Source: Chara braunii (taxonomy: Eukaryota > Streptophyta > Charophyceae > Charales > Characeae). From it: 38,494 nt of DNA. Both the position numbers and the translations under genes were made by a program. Where the stretch lies: positions 1,107,181-1,145,674 of the forward strand of contig BFEA01000429.1 of the NCBI GenBank assembly GCA_003427395.1. The letters are read 5' to 3'. This document shows positions 20,141 through 28,715 of the stretch, in pieces. Every line of letters begins with the position of its first letter. The stretch's first letter is position 1. The notes beneath the pieces are model-generated. The model saw only the letters and a list, made by a program, of their open reading frames with translations, was not told where the DNA came from and did not search any database.

Positions 20141-20670
20141 TCAGGGTGACTCAAGTAACTGCTTCAAGTATCCTTTAGCCCTCAATCGGCAGTTTTTCGT
20201 CTTCACTAATGGTGCAACTAAGTAAGTCCCTCCTTCCTCAAAAACCCTCTTGGCTTTTACCAAGTGGCAGCTTGAAATTTGTGTCTTTAAGAACAGAAGC
20301 ACCAAACAAACGCTTAACAATAGACCACCTCTCACTCCACACCTAACAGCCTGAACTGGTGATTTCAACTCTCTTTCTACCTGAGGCATTCGCTTCCTCC
20401 ATAAGTTGGGTAGGACAAGCTGATTTTTTTACCCATGTAATTCTCGGTGAAGACAATTAATGTGTTGGGGATAACCTCCCTATTAAGGTTTTCTCCATTT
20501 TCAACAAATTCTCCCCCACACTTGTTGCTATGGGGAGCACAAGATACTTCCCCAACCAAACGATCTAAGAAAATTGTAAAGTTTAGGTGCATACCCTGTA
20601 CTCCCCGCTGCGGTGCATTGGATATGTTCCCACTAACGCTTCGCTGGCCCACGCACAATCTGACCCACAT
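20141..20670 (-). pseudogene. Unassigned Penelope-like ORF fragments
   Basis: Minus-strand frames 20670-20377 and 20389-20141, lying between the zinc-knuckle part and the RT part. No domain recognised. Position and strand suggest they are pieces of the same broken polyprotein. Confidence 0.35.
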
Positions 20671-20935
20671 ACATCTTTCTACACCACGGGGATACTGAGC
20701 GGTAAACCACTGGGCCCTTCAGGTCAGAGAAGTTATGCTGCCCCGAAACCAATGCAAACAACTTTGAGGCCCATGGGACTTGCCCACACGCTATTAACAG
20801 GATGAACACAACGATAATGGCTTGTTCAATGGTAATCTTGAGATTTGTTAGTACATACGTCCCCCAGGTGGCATCTCTCAGTCCCAGCAACCGGAGCGTC
20901 TTGCCCCACAGCAACCGTGTTGGAGGTGGACACCA

Positions 20936-21154
20936 TCATTTAGCATATCCCTCCGCTTCACCACTTGAGGACCCATCCTTCTTGTCCCCATCACTGTTTG
21001 CTCCCTCGAGACATTCTTCATACACAATCTTGGTCTCCGCTGCTACCAGTTCCGTGACCGCTCGATCCTTGGTCATATACTTAATGTTCCTTGATTTACA
21101 GAGCTTCTTCAGGTCGGGAACCTTCATCACTTTCATATTCTCTTGCAGGTCCAC
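20936..21154 (-). pseudogene. SAP-like segment of the Penelope-like ORF
   Basis: VPDLKKLCKSRNIKYMTKD followed by RAVTELVAAE resembles the two-helix SAP nucleic-acid-binding motif. An acidic/Ser-rich tail follows. It is in a different frame from the zinc knuckle just upstream on the same strand. Confidence 0.45.
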
Positions 21155-21432
21155 GACGAACTGTATGACCCCTGCTTTCGAACACAGCAGAGGGATTGCC
21201 CTCCGTTCCAGTTCCTATGGTTCTGCTTACGTGGGCAATCCCTCGCATAATGTCCATAACCATAGCAGTTATAACATTGCGTGCCAGGTGGTACATTAGG
21301 AAACATCACAGGAGGTTGTTGTGATGGAGGTGGAGGAGGAGGAAGAAGAGGGAGTTGGGGTGGGGGCGGGTGCAGTTGTGAGTTTGGGTGTTGTTGCACT
21401 CCCATTCCCAAATAATTGTGGTGTTCGGCCAT
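21133..21432 (-). pseudogene. Pro-rich ORF with CCHC zinc knuckle
   Basis: MAEHHNYLGMGVQQ start, then a poly-Pro stretch, then CYNCYGYGHYARDC (about 21236-21277), a perfect CX2CX4HX4C nucleic-acid-binding knuckle, then a frame change. It would act as the RNA-binding part of the retroelement. The ATG is at 21432. Confidence 0.7.
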
Positions 21433-21954
21433 GACTGTTTACAGGGTATGTTCCCCCTCGCGAAAGAGCCAATGAATAAATAAATGAATAAATAAATAAA
21501 TTGTCTAACCCGCCATGAACTACTCCTGAAACAGTTCGCTCCAACTCAGACAATTCCACTCCCTCCCGTACGTGCGTTTCTGATGTAGATAACAGAAACT
21601 GCCCCCCAACAAAGCATTCACAGGGACACTTTCAGATATTAAAGAAGCTCCCTACGGAGCGCCTCTCTATGGTAAGGAACCCATTCTCCCTTTCGCTCCG
21701 CTACCAATTCACTGACAAAATTGTCGCCCTTCTCCTCGACACTCCACATGATCCACCAGCCACCACAGTTGGGTTGTGAAGCATGCATCCAATTTCCCTC
21801 CGCTTTCGTACTACTCTTTCGCTCACTAATAGTAACTTCACGTTAATTTACTCCCGATAACGTAAGCAAAGCAACAATTTATTGTCACCCTCCGGGCGAT
21901 CCACACTTTCGCATCCACCCCATGTACCCCCCCTGAGCATAGAGGGTCGTCCTG
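21433..21954. other. 5' region of the Penelope-like element, AATA repeats
   Basis: An (AATA)n/AATG run at ~21471-21501. The stretch at 21885-21960, on the minus strand, shares GCAAGGCC, CCTCTATGCTCAGGG and GGTGGATGCG with the terminal module at ~17400-17470, so it is probably part of the 5' terminal repeat. Confidence 0.45.
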
Positions 21955-22086
21955 GCCTTGCCGTCAAGAAGAAGAAGAAAAGTAAAAACAGCAGCCAACT
22001 GCCTTTCCTGCACGCTTCCTAACTTCTTCAATACACAACCGCCGCATATACTTGCCTTAGCTGTTTTTACGCGCATGTTCCCCCCA
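21955..22086 (-). repeat. Hammerhead-bearing repeat module, partial
   Basis: On the + strand: a short GAA run, then AAAAACAGCAGCCAACTGCC, CCGCCGCATATACTTGCC and ACGCGCATGTTCCCC. It matches the left half of the module at 28716-28820 but lacks the ribozyme-like part. Confidence 0.6.
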
Positions 22087-22300
22087 AGAAGAAGAAGAAG
22101 AAGAAGGAGAAAAAGAAGAAGAAGAAGAATAGTGAAATCAGCTGCCATAGACTGCTTCGCGCACATGGTTCAACAGATAGGCATTACATTTCCACATGCA
22201 CGGTTCTCAGTAGAAACCCGCACATTCCCCACCGTGTTTCGGCCAGGCTGCGCTCCCGGCACTCCTCGGGGTTCTTCTCCCAAGCTCACCTTGCGGTACC
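22087..22300 (-). repeat. Hammerhead-bearing repeat module
   Basis: On the + strand: (GAA)n, ATAGTGAAATCAGCTGCCAT, GACTGCTTCGCGCACATG, then CGTGTTTCGG and the ribozyme-like segment, ending CACCTTGCGGTACC. It is in tandem with a second module at 22301-22460, separated only by (GAA)5. Confidence 0.75.
22227..22271 (-). ncRNA. Hammerhead-ribozyme-like motif
   Basis: On the minus strand: CCCC (stem I), GAGGA (core, U4 changed), stem II G-(U)-GCCGG paired with CCUGGCC around loop GAGCGCAG, then GAAAC, and GGGG (stem I). Stem II differs in sequence from the copies at 17351-17396 and 28819-28863 but still pairs. The cleavage-site strand is altered (ACGGT), so activity is doubtful. Confidence 0.55.
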
Positions 22301-22460
22301 ACCAGAAGAAGAAGAAGAAGAACTTGAATAGTGAAAAAACAGTGGCCATAGACTGCTTCTCGCACACGCATCGACAAGATATTTCATTACGTCTCCGCAT
22401 GTACAGCTCTCAGTTGAAAAACGCGCAAATTCCCCGACGCGTTTCTCGTCTACTACGTGA
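22301..22460 (-). repeat. Hammerhead-bearing repeat module, 5' end lost
   Basis: + strand ACAGTGGCCATAGACTGCTTC, GTCTCCGCATGTACAG and TCCCCGACGCGTTTC. The minus strand keeps GAAACGCGUCGGGGA (22432-22445), but the CUGA strand is replaced by CUGACAGACUC. Very similar to the module at 28373-28500. Confidence 0.7.
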
Positions 22461-22529
22461 GTCTGTCAGTTACCTATATCGGCGGTATGGCCCCCCTGAA
22501 ATTCGGATTCAAAATTCACAGTATAACAA

Positions 22530-22531
<2 letters not shown>

Positions 22532-22572
<41 letters not shown>

Positions 22573-22735
22573 CGAAACAACTCCATCTATTGGTGGGGAG
22601 CAACACCTGCTGGAAACCGGGTCCAGCGTCCCATAGATACAAGCATTACCTCACAAATTGGCACGAACTGGGAACCGGGCCCAGCGTCCCATAACGAATA
22701 CCTTCAGAAGATTCATCACTAAAACTACTAGAAAA
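22532..22735 (-). mobile_element. LINE/SINE 3' end with 37-bp poly(A) tail
   Basis: Poly(T) at 22532-22568 on the + strand is a poly(A) tail on the minus strand. It is preceded, in element sense, by GTTGCTCCCCACCAATAGATGGAG and GGGACGCTGGACCCGGTTTCC, with a second copy of the GGGACGCTGG box upstream. The same terminal sequence occurs at 33806-33872 and 34645-34706. Confidence 0.75.
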
Positions 22736-22889
22736 ATCCAATTGACCTAAGAATAGTATTTGAAAATTGAGATACCGGGGCCATTACCCGGCTTTGACTC
22801 AGAAATATTGGAACAACTTTAGACATGTCTACAACAATCTTCATGATTTAGAACAAATTTCAGGAACGACTCAGGAGAACCCCCCATCG
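22736..22889. other. Unassigned AT-rich sequence
   Basis: No gene or repeat recognised. Confidence 0.3.
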
Positions 22890-23215
22890 CACCACTTTAC
22901 CTCACTCCGGCAAGACTGACTGCATCGGAGCCACCATCTCTGCTGCTGCTGTACCATACTCCCATCCTACCAGCTAGCCCCCTCACTGGCAGAACGCGTG
23001 ATAACCCACCCTCTGCTCCTACTCGCCTTATTCGCTATTTGAGGTTCCTGATAGCTTTCTTTTTTCAAAAAAAAAAGTCAGACCCCCCAAACAATCCCCT
23101 GCTCCCCACTCCAGCAAGACTTACTGCAGCAGAGCCACCATCTCTGTTGCTGCTGTGCTCTATTCCCATCCTACCAGCTAGCCCACTCACTAGTAGAACG
23201 CTTGATACCCCACCA
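22890..23215 (+). repeat. ~120-bp direct duplication, 203-bp offset
   Basis: 22890-23010 and 23093-23215 share GCAAGACTKACTGCA, GAGCCACCATCTCTG and CCCATCCTACCAGCTAGCCC with ~10% differences. No coding content. Confidence 0.8.
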
Positions 23216-23259
23216 TCTTTTTTCCAAAAACTGCAATAGCAATAGTTCTATATTCGTCA

Positions 23260-23335
23260 TCGAAAGGGAGGTCCTGGAATACCAGCAAGTGCAACAGTTC
23301 TGTCTTCGTCATCGAAAGGGAGGTCCCGGGTATGT
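23260..23335 (+). repeat. Short tandem duplication
   Basis: TTCGTCATCGAAAGGGAGGTCC occurs at ~23254-23275 and ~23305-23326, with AATAGTTCT/AACAGTTCTG before each. Confidence 0.75.
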
Positions 23336-23419
23336 TCTAACGAGGTCAGCTGACCACGGCCGGTACCCATCGAGACCCCGCTCAATGCCAATCGCATCCA
23401 TTCTCAACCACCCCCATCC

Positions 23420-24130
23420 GAACCCCCTTCACCCTCCCCAATTTCGTCCTAGTGAAGGGTTCGAAGGACCATATCCTTAGCACGAGCCAGGCACAATCGT
23501 CATCCTGCAATCTCCTGCCACCTCGGAGATTCCAGTTTCCGTCATCGAGAGGGTAAGCCAGCGTTGCCTGAGGCCAATCGCACCAGGATGATCCCTCATC
23601 AGCCGGTACCCATCCTGCAACTGCCAATCGCATCTAATGATTGATCCCCCAACCGGTATCCCGTAGACGCCCTGATTCAACCCTCTCTCCGTCCTCACCA
23701 AGAGTCATCTCGTGCCCTTTACCCTCCACCTTGAACAGATCCCCCAAAAACCAACAGAACCTCCACTCACTTGTCCCCCCTTCGCCTCCCCAACTCCGTC
23801 CTAGCAAAGAGTTTGAAAGACCATGTCCTCAGCAAGGGCCAGACACAATCCTCACCCTGCAATCTCCCGCCCCCTCGGAAATTCCAGTCTCCGTCATTGA
23901 GGGAATGAGCAAGCACTGCTTGAGGCCAATAGCGCCAAAGTAAACCCTCATCAGTCGGTACCCATCCGACAACCAAAGTTGCCCGACGCCAATCGCATCC
24001 AATGAAAATTCCCCTCGCCGGTACCCCTCAGACAGCCCCGATGCAACCCTCTCTCCGTCCTCGCAAAGAGTCATCTCGTGCCCTTGCCCTCCATCTTGGA
24101 CAGATCCCCCAAAACTCAACAGAACCGCCC
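23420..24130 (+). repeat. ~350-bp tandem duplication
   Basis: Units ~23420-23770 and ~23777-24130 are about 85% alike by eye (CAATCTCCYGCC, CTCTCTCCGTCCTC, AGAGTCATCTCGTGCCC, ACAGATCCCCCAAAA). A shorter relic of a third unit lies at ~23350-23410 (CGGTACCCATC...GCCAATCGCATCC). No protein domain; the frames across it are not conserved. Confidence 0.82.
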
Positions 24131-24148
24131 CATACGAATTTACAAAAT

Positions 24149-24198
24149 TTGAAACGAATTTTAGCCAATTATTTGAAACGAATTTTAGCCAATTATTT
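24149..24198 (+). repeat. 24-bp tandem repeat
   Basis: TTTGAAACGAATTTTAGCC occurs twice in tandem, each copy followed by AATTA. Confidence 0.85.
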
Positions 24199-24349
24199 GA
24201 AACCACATGCAAATTACCCTCAGATGCCCTAAGTAGGATTTTCGACCAATACTATGAAATTCTCAGTTGATTTATTTGACAAAAAATGAAATCACTAATC
24301 CAGAAGTCCGTTGAGATACAAAGGAGAAACACTTGACTTTGAAATCCGT

Positions 24350-24510
24350 AGGAAACACAAATAGGAAAAAGAATCTGATGTCCGCCCGAACTTTTAGCTA
24401 TAATTTCCAGAACCAGGGTTCAGGCCATAGAAAACACAAATAGGAAAAAGAATCTGATGTCCGCCCGAACTTTGACTCTGATTTCCAGAACCAGGGGTCA
24501 GGAAATCGTT
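24350..24510 (+). repeat. ~78-bp tandem repeat
   Basis: AAACACAAATAGGAAAAAG, then TCTGATGTCCGCCCGAACTT and TTTCCAGAACCAGG, occurs twice (from ~24353 and ~24431) with a few differences. Confidence 0.88.
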
Positions 24511-24604
24511 AAGACCGTAAGTCAGAAAATTACTAATCAGAAAAACTTATCGTATGAGCATCTAGGACTATGACATAGAAAGGGTACACGGATAGCACAA
24601 TTAT

Positions 24605-24768
24605 TGGATTATCATCATTATTGAAAATAACAGCTCTGTAACAGATAGGAACTATGTAGCAAAAAAACACAGAAAATTGCTTCGAGATTATCATCATTAT
24701 GAAAAATAACAGCTCTGTAAAAGATAGGAACTATGTAGCAAAAAAACATAGAAAATTGCTTCGAGCAA
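24605..24768 (+). repeat. ~80-bp tandem repeat
   Basis: TTATCATCATTAT, then AATAACAGCTCTGTAA, GATAGGAACTATGTAGCAA and GAAAATTGCTTCGAG, occurs twice in tandem, nearly identical. Confidence 0.88.
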
Positions 24769-26019
24769 GGAAATAGTCATCAAAAACCTGTTAATCATCT
24801 CAGAAAGAGCAAGATCATGTCAGACGATCAACCAAAAAGGACAAATCGAGAATGATCATGCAAGAAATCTCTGGTTATTATTAGTAGGAGATTAGTAGGA
24901 GATCACTTCAAAATCAACAAATCCTATCCCTTCTTCCTCAAACCACCACTTACTTCTACTTACCTCCCACCCTTCAAACCCTACCCCCGCACCTTTGGGG
25001 GAGGAAGAATTCCCTTCCTCCCACCACTAGCTTCTAGGCTCGAAGCAAACACCAGCACCAAAGGCATAAGCGGCCGTCTTCTATTCCCGCAAAAATCGAA
25101 AACAGTGTGGCACCCCCTCGCCAAACCCGCTGACGAGTCGCCACAGGGGGTTCAACACCACCATAGCTGTACGCTCACCGTACCCTTACCTACGGTTGAG
25201 GAAGAGGGAAGGGTATCACCCTACACGTCATCTCTAGGTAGCATCGCACACGACAACACCCGAAATAGTAACCCATCCAATCGAGCATGCCGCTACTCCC
25301 ACGTCGTTATTTCATCGTCAGCATTCATTCCCGTGCACAGCGATGCCACGGTTCGCCCCTCAGTCCGCCAAGCAAAACCCCTCCGCCACTTGGACGACCC
25401 AACCCCATCTTTAATCCGTCGAACAGCGATGCCGTAATCCCTCCCACGACACTCCCTCCGATCAGCTGTGCTCCATAGCACCCCGCGCATCGACTTCGTT
25501 ATTAGGCACCACGCTCCAATCGGTAGCCCAAGGCTAAAAACGCGCGTCAATTGCCATGGTCATCACCATAAACCTCTGCAGGAGTCGCTCCCCTAATCCA
25601 GCTGTCGTCTCGCCATATCCCGTCGCTGTTCAACTCCTTTCCAATATCGCCGACCTCACTCGCCATACCCACCCGCTGCCGCTACCCACCAACCTCTCAA
25701 GCCCCGTGCTGTTCTCAAGCACCGTGCCATGTGAACGCGCCTGATCGAACTGGGCGCAGCGCTCCCGGTAGCGCTGTGCCCCATATCACAATATAACAAT
25801 CTATTGCTTCCTCCCCGCTAAAATTTTAAAATTCCAAAGGTGCGCCACTTTCCTCTTCTGAATCCCAGTAGCGCGGGTACTGCTAACCCCCCCCCCTTTT
25901 TTATTTTTATTTTTACTAGATAGCCAGGATTTCCATGGAAAAGGGAAACAATGGGGTTCATTATGGGACTACCGTGCACACCCACACTTAGCGAAATTCC
26001 GAGCTCCAAATATAGTAGT
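24769..26019. other. Unassigned sequence, no supported gene
   Basis: Includes a GATTAGTAGGA duplication (~24888-24901) and a C-rich stretch with Pro/Ser/Thr-rich frames (25105-25744). None has a recognisable domain and the frames overlap on both strands. A poly-C/poly-T run sits at ~25888-25905. Confidence 0.4.
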
Positions 26020-26135
26020 ACTACCGTCTTCTTCACCCGAATAGAACGCCCGGTGATTATAGCCGTATTTGGGGCAACTTCCTGTCCAGATACAGCAATA
26101 ATTACCGGGCGTTCTATTTGGGTGAAGACGGTAGT
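26020..26135. mobile_element. Foldback MITE, family A copy
   Basis: 116-bp element. ACTACCGTCTT, then CACCCGAATAGAACGCCCGG, is mirrored by CCGGGCGTTCTATTTGGGTG and AAGACGGTAGT, giving arms of ~42 bp with one 3-bp insertion in the left arm. The spacer holds the family centre in reverse orientation (AACTTCCTGTCCAGATAC). The best-preserved copy of the family. Confidence 0.92.
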
Positions 26136-26442
26136 CAGGCCAATAGTCTTTTTTTAGTGTGAATCGTATTAATCCTAGGCTATTGATTTCCATCCTGCAT
26201 TGTGTACTATACTATTAGATCCGGATATACAGTAGGGCCACAGTAGGGCTCAGACCGACCGCACCCTTAAAACGAATGACATTGTATACAAGTTATATTT
26301 CCCGCCAGATACAACCAAAATGAGGCTGCGTTGTGTTCGGGGAAAGACTGTAGTAGCCCGTGTGACCAGCAGCGAAAAAATAATTTGTAATAAGCTTTTT
26401 ATTTTTTTTTTTTATTATTATTATTATTATTTATTTATTTTA
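26136..26442. other. Unassigned sequence with T/ATT tract
   Basis: No gene. A poly-T and (ATT)n tract at ~26398-26440 directly precedes the solo LTR. Confidence 0.4.
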
Positions 26443-27455
26443 CAACTGCGAGGATCTGGGTCCTCGGCAGGCCTAAGGGGCCCCTGCTGCAAATGTGCCC
26501 ACCCTAAGTGAAGGCGGGCCTAACAAATCATGAGAGGCCTCGGCTGTCAATTTCGTATTTGGGGTCCAGGCAATTTTGTCGCGCCAGTTGGTTAAGGGAA
26601 ACACATACCGAGCAGCGAGGAAAAATCCCAGGCCTTCCAGGCCTTTCCAAAATGGTGCAGGCCCTGGACGAGAATCGCAGGCTCGTACACAGACAGTTGG
26701 GAGGCCCAACCAAATGAGGCCCAGTAGCTGCAAGAGAGGCGCAGCATCCATCCTGGGGCCTACCGGAAGCTTCTGGGCCCAGGCCAGTCCAGCCAGGCTG
26801 CCGAATGAGGCAGGCTCTTTCCATATAGGAAAGAGCTCGCTGCCTGGCCATTCATTCGGGCACTTGCTGGCTGGCGGCAGCGCTGCTGGAGCTTATGATC
26901 GCGTGCTGGCTGCTAGCGCAGGAGCAAGGTGCTGCGCACGTGAGGTCGTGTGTGGAAGCAGGGCGCTGCCCCTGCTGACGGCAGCACCATAGCCCAGTCT
27001 CCATAGCTGGCTGAGGGCTTGGATGTACAGTGAGGCACAGGGGTGGTCCTCGGGTGTACAAGAGGGAAGACGTGGGAGAGAGAGAAGGATGATGATGATG
27101 ATGATGTGAGGGCACATACCTGGTATTGGCCATGGTTTGCATGAGCGACATCTTCAAGTACTTCGGAGGCTGCTGACGTCAACAGTTGCATTGTCAATCA
27201 GTAGGCTAGTAGTAGCTGTGTAGGGAGTAGGCTGGGCGCCGAGCGCCAAGTAGGGAGATAGGGACTGGATACATATGTTGGTGGTGGCGAGAGCAAGCTC
27301 CCATTGACATTGGTTTTTCGGTGCTACGATTCTCCATTGGTGTCATATTGGTGCAATCATGCTGCTTTCTGAACACTGTGATACGATCTGGCTTTCAATG
27401 TGATTGTGCAATCTGAATATTGTCATCTCGCTATTGCTCATTTTCCTTGCACAAC
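26443..27455 (+). mobile_element. Solo LTR with 4-bp target duplication
   Basis: CAAC (26443-26446) precedes TGCGAGGA (26447), and TTTTCCTTGCA (ending 27451) is followed by CAAC (27452-27455). The start and the segment CCTAAGTGAAGGCGGGCCTA match the 3' LTR at 14368 onwards, and the end matches the 5' LTR terminus at 7569. There is no internal region, so this is a solo LTR left by LTR-LTR recombination. Similarity between the ends is low, so it is a related subfamily rather than the same element. Confidence 0.82.
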
Positions 27456-27597
27456 CTACTACAGTAATAATCCCGATTTTTTTTTTTTGCTTTAAAATAA
27501 AAAATAAAAAAAATCCCGATGTTTTAAGTCCGAAATACACAGAGAAAGTTTGAAATAAGCTTCTCCCAACCTACTAATAATCGCGATCCCGATTTAA

Positions 27598-27721
27598 GGA
27601 CCTCGCGCTGCACTACTCTCGAAATGTGCAAAATGAGAGTGAATCTTCCGCTAGAATATGGAAAGATACACGGCCATGATTTTTGTCTTTTGTGCATGTC
27701 GAGAGTAGTGCAGCGAGGTCC
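27598..27721. mobile_element. Foldback MITE, family C
   Basis: 124-bp element with ~35-bp inverted arms: GGACCTCGCGCTGCACTACT, then CTCGAAATGTGCAAAA, against the reverse complement of TTTGTGCATGTCGAGAG plus TAGTGCAGCGAGGTCC. A ~50-bp loop holds no ORF. Only one copy is seen in the window. Its GGACCTCG terminus resembles that of MITE B at 27813, 92 bp away. Confidence 0.85.
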
Positions 27722-27812
27722 AAAAAAAAAATACAGAGCAGTACGATAATTTCAGAAAACTTGAAAAAAAAAGAAAGGTTACGAGGAAGGGGCAGAATAA
27801 ACATACCTGGGC

Positions 27813-27972
27813 CGAGGTCCCACTAGAAAGGAGGATAGGATTGAAGACCTGAATCTGGAGGTGTTTGTGGAAAGGTGCAGAATGTCGAGATTGAACTGCT
27901 TTTCTGCATGTCCGCTTAAAACACGTCCAGACTCAGGATATCTATCCAATCCCCTTTGCTAGTGGGACCTCG
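27813..27972. mobile_element. Foldback MITE, family B copy 1
   Basis: Left arm CGAGGTCCCACTAG, then GAATCTGGAGGTGTTTGTGG; right arm, reverse-complemented, CGAGGTCCCACTAGC, then GAGTCTGGACGTGTTTTAAG. 160 bp. Other copies are at 37655-37832 and 38034-38204. No ORF and no clear target duplication. Confidence 0.85.
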
Positions 27973-28236
27973 CTCCTGGCAGCCACTACTCGTCCGTCTC
28001 GCAGGCAGAAGCAGTGAGTCCCGTAGTGCAGCAATATCATGATTTTTTTTTATTTTTTTATTTTTTTTTGATCATGATTTCCAAGCGTTCTCTCTCTCTC
28101 TCTTTTTTTTTAATGCCTACTACAAACCTAACTATTTGCTACCCCGCAGGTACAGGGCTTCAACTACAGCGAAGCGAAGGGGTGTTAACGCAGGGCTGTA
28201 CAACATGGGGTCTGTAAAGAAGATGTTTTTTTTCTT

Positions 28237-28271
<35 letters not shown>

Positions 28272-28372
28272 GGACTTTAGATTGATCGCCGTTCCACCAT
28301 ACCCAACTCTCCAGTAGCCTTCTCCAAGGCTCCTTGATTGTCTTGGTGCCCGTTGCCAACCCTGCAAGCACT
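27973..28372. other. Unassigned sequence with poly-T tracts
   Basis: T-rich runs at ~28040-28070 and 28240-28266 and a CT run at ~28090-28103. No gene recognised. Confidence 0.4.
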
Positions 28373-28640
28373 TTGAAGAAGAAGAATTATAGTGATAACA
28401 GTGGCCATAGACTGCGTCTCGTACACGCATCGATAGATCTGCATTTCCTTATTTCTCCGCATGTACAGTTCCCAGTATGCAACGCGCAAGTCCCCGACGC
28501 GTTTCATCTAATCAGGCAGGCTGCTGCTCTCCTGCCACTCTCTCCTCAGAGGGCTTTTCCCCAGACTACTACGCCTTGCGCCACCACCAACTTTCCGACC
28601 GACTGAGACTAGAGGGCCTTAGGCCTTGCCCTCTTCATAT
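28373..28640 (-). repeat. Hammerhead-bearing repeat module
   Basis: + strand: (GAA)n, ATAGTGATAACAGTGGCCAT, GACTGCGTCTCGTACACG, TTTCTCCGCATGTACAG, TCCCCGACGCGTTTC, the ribozyme-like segment, then CTACTACGCCTTGCG and GGGCCTTAGGCCTTGCCCTC. Close to the module at 22301-22460 and followed in tandem by another module. Confidence 0.75.
28492..28554 (-). ncRNA. Hammerhead-ribozyme-like motif with long stem II
   Basis: Minus strand: GCCCT (stem I), CTGAGGA (C3-U4-G5-A6-N7-G8-A9 intact with G at position 7), stem II GGCAGG paired with CCTGCC beyond an internal loop, then GAAACGCGUC and GGGG, which pairs with CCCT/CCCU by G-C and G-U. All core residues are present. The internal loop next to the core is unusual. 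Confidence 0.6.
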
Positions 28641-28672
28641 ACAGTCGACTACCTACGAGCATAGCTGCACGT

Positions 28673-28715
28673 AGAAGAAGAAGAAGAAGAAGAAGAAGAA
28701 GAAGAAGAAGAAGAA
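28673..28715 (+). repeat. (GAA)14 microsatellite
   Basis: Perfect GAA run joining two hammerhead-bearing modules, as at 17216-17257. Confidence 0.92.

Larger units (their letters stand above)
17215..22460 (-). mobile_element. Decayed Penelope-like retroelement flanked by hammerhead-like modules
   Basis: Reading the minus strand from 22460 down: two or three hammerhead-like modules (22460-21955), a Pro-rich zinc-knuckle ORF (21432), SAP-like text, then RT in broken frames (20113-18139), and one more hammerhead-like module (17470-17260) ending in (TTC)14. RT motifs are of PLE style: VVVPVDRNPGDLVVL, GRAYILPKNKDLTRWR, YDIKETFTSLP, GVPMGRNLSPPLA, RLIDDVILVV. PLEs are known to carry hammerhead ribozymes in their terminal repeats, which fits this layout. 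A GIY-YIG endonuclease was not recognised. Boundaries are approximate. Confidence 0.65.

Noticed and set aside
21958-22722. 254-codon + strand frame
   Set aside because: Runs through GAA arrays, hammerhead-bearing modules and a poly-T (poly-Phe); it is a shadow of minus-strand repeats.
25105-25744. Pro/Ser/Thr-rich frames
   Set aside because: Composition-driven, overlapping on both strands, no recognised domain or start context.
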